From: Flavobacterium johnsoniae UW101
Lineage (GTDB): Bacteria > Bacteroidota > Bacteroidia > Flavobacteriales > Flavobacteriaceae
Assembly (NCBI RefSeq): GCF_000016645.1
Contig: NC_009441.1
Span: 5,022,001 to 5,086,000 of the forward strand
Length of the DNA: 64,000 nt
Reading direction: 5' to 3'
How positions within the stretch are numbered: position 1 is the stretch's first letter; each line of letters begins with the position of its first letter. The notes under the pieces were generated by a model. It did not search any database. It had not been told where the DNA came from and worked only from the letters and a program-made list of their open reading frames with translations. Positions 62,601 to 64,000 of the stretch are shown piece after piece. A program made the position numbers and the translations under genes.

Positions 62601-63107
62601 ACTGAACTTTTTACCTATTGCTCCGCCAAAAGCCCAGATTAAATTGATGTTTTTAGATATTTTTTGACCATACACTTTTACAATAAAACCTTCGCTTTCT
62701 TTTAATGCCACAACATCAATAAACAATTTACTTCCTTCTAAAATAGGATCTTCAATGGTATATTGCATCGTTCCCAAAACATAGCGTGTATCAATTTTTG
62801 CCGCTTCGGTAATCCATTTACTTTCTTTTCCGTTTGACAATCCTAGTTTAAAATTGCCTCCCATTCCGGGCATATACATGGCAAATTCCGGTAAATCTCC
62901 GGTTTCAACTCTAAATCCCGTATTCGAACCATAAAGAGCACGGTTGAATTTTCGGGTTCCATTTTTTAAAACAAAACTATTTCCTTCGGGTGCGTAATGC
63001 ATTTTACGAATCGGTGTTTTTTCCTGACCAAAAACAATCAGAGTTGAAGTCAGAAATAAGCCCGCTAAAGTGCAAATAGTTCGTTTTTTAATTCCCATAA
63101 AATTCAA
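59688..63107 (-). CDS. secreted DUF4450-domain protein, large six-hairpin-type enzyme
   Basis: This 1,139-residue protein has a signal peptide (to LIVFGQ, about residue 28). The N-terminus (MHYAPEGNSFVLKNGTRKFNRALYGSNTGFRVETGDLPEFAMYMPGMGG) is the DUF4450 signature. A helical (alpha/alpha)6-type region (about 330-720) carries HGAIAWRMYLNAWRGAYTADPLGWHDRAKTHF and YASIWASDALQYSGSGVIHSSAYNYYANKM; the last 400 residues are beta-rich. The fold suggests a glycosidase, but the catalytic pair is not identified. It heads the DUF4450, 708-residue, PL11 set, and its upstream region holds a GTACAGGATAC box. Confidence 0.85.
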   Translation of the reverse strand: MNFMGIKKRTICTLAGLFLTSTLIVFGQEKTPIRKMHYAPEGNSFVLKNGTRKFNRALYGSNTGFRVETGDLPEFAMYMPGMGGNFKLGLSNGKESKWITEAAKIDTRYVLGTMQYTIEDPILEGSKLFIDVVALKESEGFIVKVYGQKISKNINLIWAFGGAIGKKFSRDGDIGADPESVFYLQPNYCLNNKYTLKKESFLLDYGSESNKQKTGNNKSLSGFFPNSEIRLADANIQNKPLELFKSKAETLPLISGKINSVSEKANYWLFVPEISKVNYTQKTIAQLYEKSVTATHLLANRIKVKTPDVYINTLGSALAIASDGIWESPAYLHGAIAWRMYLNAWRGAYTADPLGWHDRAKTHFKSYSNSQVTSPESGPVVFDEEKNLARQKEEIGTSMFSSGYISRSPNKNNVAHHYDMNLVFFDQMFRHFKWTGDTAFLKEMWPTIERHLKWEKRNFDPDNDGLYDAYASIWASDALQYSGSGVIHSSAYNYYANKMAAELAKKLNIDAAPFEKEADKILKAANNQLWIPKKGIFAEYKDALGNRILHDTPGVWSIYHTIDSELSNPFESYQMLDYVNNQIPHIPINAEGLEKKDLYVISTTNWQPYTWSTNNVALAEQLHTSLAFWQGGQSEKAYTMWESALIESMYLGASPGGFEQLLFQDAMRGELYRDFADPIGMASRTLVEGLFGIQPYALNEILIIKPGFPEKWNQASLEIPDVSIDFKRENKKDTYIIKNQFSAKMNLKLVLNANFEAVESILVNGKSVLWKAVSENIGKPKISIEVPYSSNYNIQITWKGDSLEEIVSKENYAFNEALEINTSKAKIISVYDPQQVLSGVSKTDDSLKTKVNSAGSKVFFIEVKQGEFSWWQPIHFNAKAEKQLNETVTDWNKPLDKSARLETISLAPFFNAKVTDIFNYEYLSPRPNTVTLQLPKQGIGNWCYPNVSVQIDDKGLREKAKKTGKISTPNGILFQTPSDENQKNIIFTSMWDNFPGSITIPLNGKASHAYFMLAGTTNPMQSRIVNGEIKIEYTDGTSEILPLRNPENWWPIEQDYFTDGLAFTTDAPKPPRVYFKTGEISRDFKDFKTIKGFSNYGVDGGAGTILELPLDKNKTLKNLTLKTIANDVVIGLMSVTLIR

Positions 63108-63206
63108 AAAATTGACAATTATTAAAATTTGAATAATAAAATTAATCCCTGATTATTTTATTAATTCAATAATACAGATGCAATTTCTTTGTTTTTTTGT
63201 GGGATA

Positions 63207-63217
63207 GTATCCTGTAC
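63207..63217 (-). promoter_or_regulatory. GTACAGGATAC box facing the DUF4450 operon
   Basis: Reads GTACAGGATAC on the minus strand, 100 bases before the DUF4450 start; identical to the plus-strand box at 63286-63296. Confidence 0.65.
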
Positions 63218-63285
63218 CTACCTGATTTTAGAAATTTAAAAAATGTATTAATTTTTAGAATTATCTAATATTTTTTAACATCATA

Positions 63286-63323
63286 GTACAGGATACAATA
63301 TAAAAATGGATCAAGTAGATTTG
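63286..63323 (+). promoter_or_regulatory. GTACAGGATAC box and -7 element of the GH2 gene
   Basis: The box (63286-63296) ends 19 bases before TAGATTTG (63316-63323), an exact TAnnTTTG. It occupies the -33 position, as an activator site would. Confidence 0.65.
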
Positions 63324-63428
63324 AAAATACAATTTCTTTTTGAGCCTGAATTTTAAAGAAAAATAAATGCAGAAAAGAAGTTTTTAAACCACGAAATACT
63401 AACCTGTTTTAAAGTCCGACTCCACTCT

Positions 63429-64000
63429 ATGCTTTCAAAAAAACCAATCAGAACTTTATTTTTTCTCTTACATTTTTTTTTTATTATTCCGAATATAAAA
63501 GCGCAGAAAACAGATAAAATTTACCTTTCGGGAAAAGATTTTGAACATCCTGTTCAGTGGGATTTTTATTGTACAGGTGGAAACAATAGTAAAGTATGGT
63601 CTAAAATAAATGTGCCTTCGCAATGGGAACTGGAAGGTTTTGGCGAATATACGTATGGACGCTGGTACAAAGAATTAAACCAGAAAGAGCCCAGCAAGGA
63701 AGAAGGTTTATATAAATATGATTTTGAAATACCACTAGATTATAAAAACAAAACTATTCTAATTGCTTTTGGCGGAGCGATGACGGATACAGAAGTAAAA
63801 ATCAACGGAAAAACTGCTGGACCCATACATCAGGGAGGTTTTTACGAGTTTAAATATGATATTTCTTCACTTTTAAAATTTGGTTCTAAAAATATTTTAG
63901 AGGTTCATGTTTGGAAACATTCAACTAATAAATCAGTAAATAATGCCGAAAGAAGAGCAGACTGGTGGCTTTTCGGCGGTATTTATCGTCCGGTTTGGCT
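63429..64000 (+). CDS. GH2-family glycoside hydrolase, N-terminal part (runs off window)
   Basis: An ATG at 63429 opens a frame with no stop before the window end (190 codons seen). A signal peptide ends NIKAQ near residue 25. The GH2 sugar-binding domain follows: QWDFYCTGG, VPSQWELEGFGEYTYGRWYKEL, GAMTDTEVKINGKTAGPIHQGGFYEF and the signature RRADWWLFGGIYRPVW. The catalytic TIM barrel lies outside the window, so specificity cannot be read; beta-galactosidase acting on rhamnogalacturonan side chains is plausible. It is divergent from DUF4450 and shares its control region. Confidence 0.85.
   Translation, partial: MLSKKPIRTLFFLLHFFFIIPNIKAQKTDKIYLSGKDFEHPVQWDFYCTGGNNSKVWSKINVPSQWELEGFGEYTYGRWYKELNQKEPSKEEGLYKYDFEIPLDYKNKTILIAFGGAMTDTEVKINGKTAGPIHQGGFYEFKYDISSLLKFGSKNILEVHVWKHSTNKSVNNAERRADWWLFGGIYRPVW

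Larger units (their letters stand above)
63108..63428. other. divergent control region between the DUF4450 and GH2 genes
   Basis: It holds two inverted copies of the GTACAGGATAC box (63207-63217, 63286-63296) and a TAGATTTG promoter element for the GH2 gene (63316-63323). No gene is seen. Confidence 0.7.

Noticed and set aside
1..64000. Mobile island, prophage or integrated element
   Set aside because: No integrase, transposase, tRNA target or phage gene was recognised, and codon usage and spacers look uniform.

Overview
This window is a chromosomal segment of a Bacteroidota bacterium, most likely a Flavobacterium. The evidence is low GC, promoters of the TAnnTTTG type, a SusC/SusD pair with a hybrid two-component regulator, alanine-glutamine signal peptide ends, and intergenic spacers filled with CGCAAAG-type and CTAAGG-type repeats. 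No tRNA, rRNA, transposase, phage gene or CRISPR array was recognised. The first and last genes run off the window.

Region 1 (1-5.5 kb): a run of small detoxification genes (alpha/beta hydrolase, acetyltransferase, carboxylesterase, cupin, ring-cleaving dioxygenase) that resembles the quinone-responsive mhqED set of Bacillus. It is followed by HAD, NUDIX and DUF4440-like genes on the minus strand.

Region 2 (5.6-28 kb): a polysaccharide utilisation locus aimed at a glucuronate-containing glycan. It holds a DUF4861 protein, a LacI regulator, a YhcH-type anomerase, UxuB and UxuA (fructuronate to mannonate to KDG), a secreted beta-helix protein that may be the lyase, a 1,363-residue hybrid sensor, SusC, SusD, a GH88 unsaturated glucuronyl hydrolase and two GH2 enzymes. 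Both GH2 enzymes carry the N-x-K signature of beta-glucuronidases. The native substrate cannot be named from sequence. A 30-codon hydrophobic ORF sits exactly at the predicted susC transcription start.

Region 3 (28-35.5 kb): a PaoABC-type periplasmic molybdenum aldehyde oxidoreductase (Tat-exported 2Fe-2S subunit, FAD/4Fe-4S subunit, Mo subunit) with XdhC-like and MocA-like maturation genes and a divergent NifS-like gene that could supply cofactor sulfur. Region 4 (35.6-37.7 kb) holds an NlpE-like lipoprotein, a YegP protein, an XRE regulator and a small membrane protein.

Region 5 (38-48.7 kb): a complete L-rhamnose pathway on one strand (RhaT, RhaEW aldolase/dehydrogenase, RhaI, RhaB) continuing into LutABC, so that rhamnose would go to DHAP plus L-lactate and then pyruvate. 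A divergent GntR/LacI-hybrid regulator lies upstream, and a near-identical AATCGATT-centred motif occurs ahead of both halves.

Region 6 (49-55 kb): a DUF1254 lipoprotein, a serine beta-lactamase-like hydrolase, a LuxR-type regulator and a siderophore-type TonB receptor. Region 7 (55-64 kb): a second glycan cluster with a PL11 rhamnogalacturonan lyase, two large six-hairpin-type proteins (one DUF4450) and a divergent GH2 enzyme cut by the window end. A GTACAGGATAC box occurs twice in that divergent region and again, with two mismatches, ahead of rhaT, which suggests co-control of rhamnogalacturonan attack and rhamnose use.
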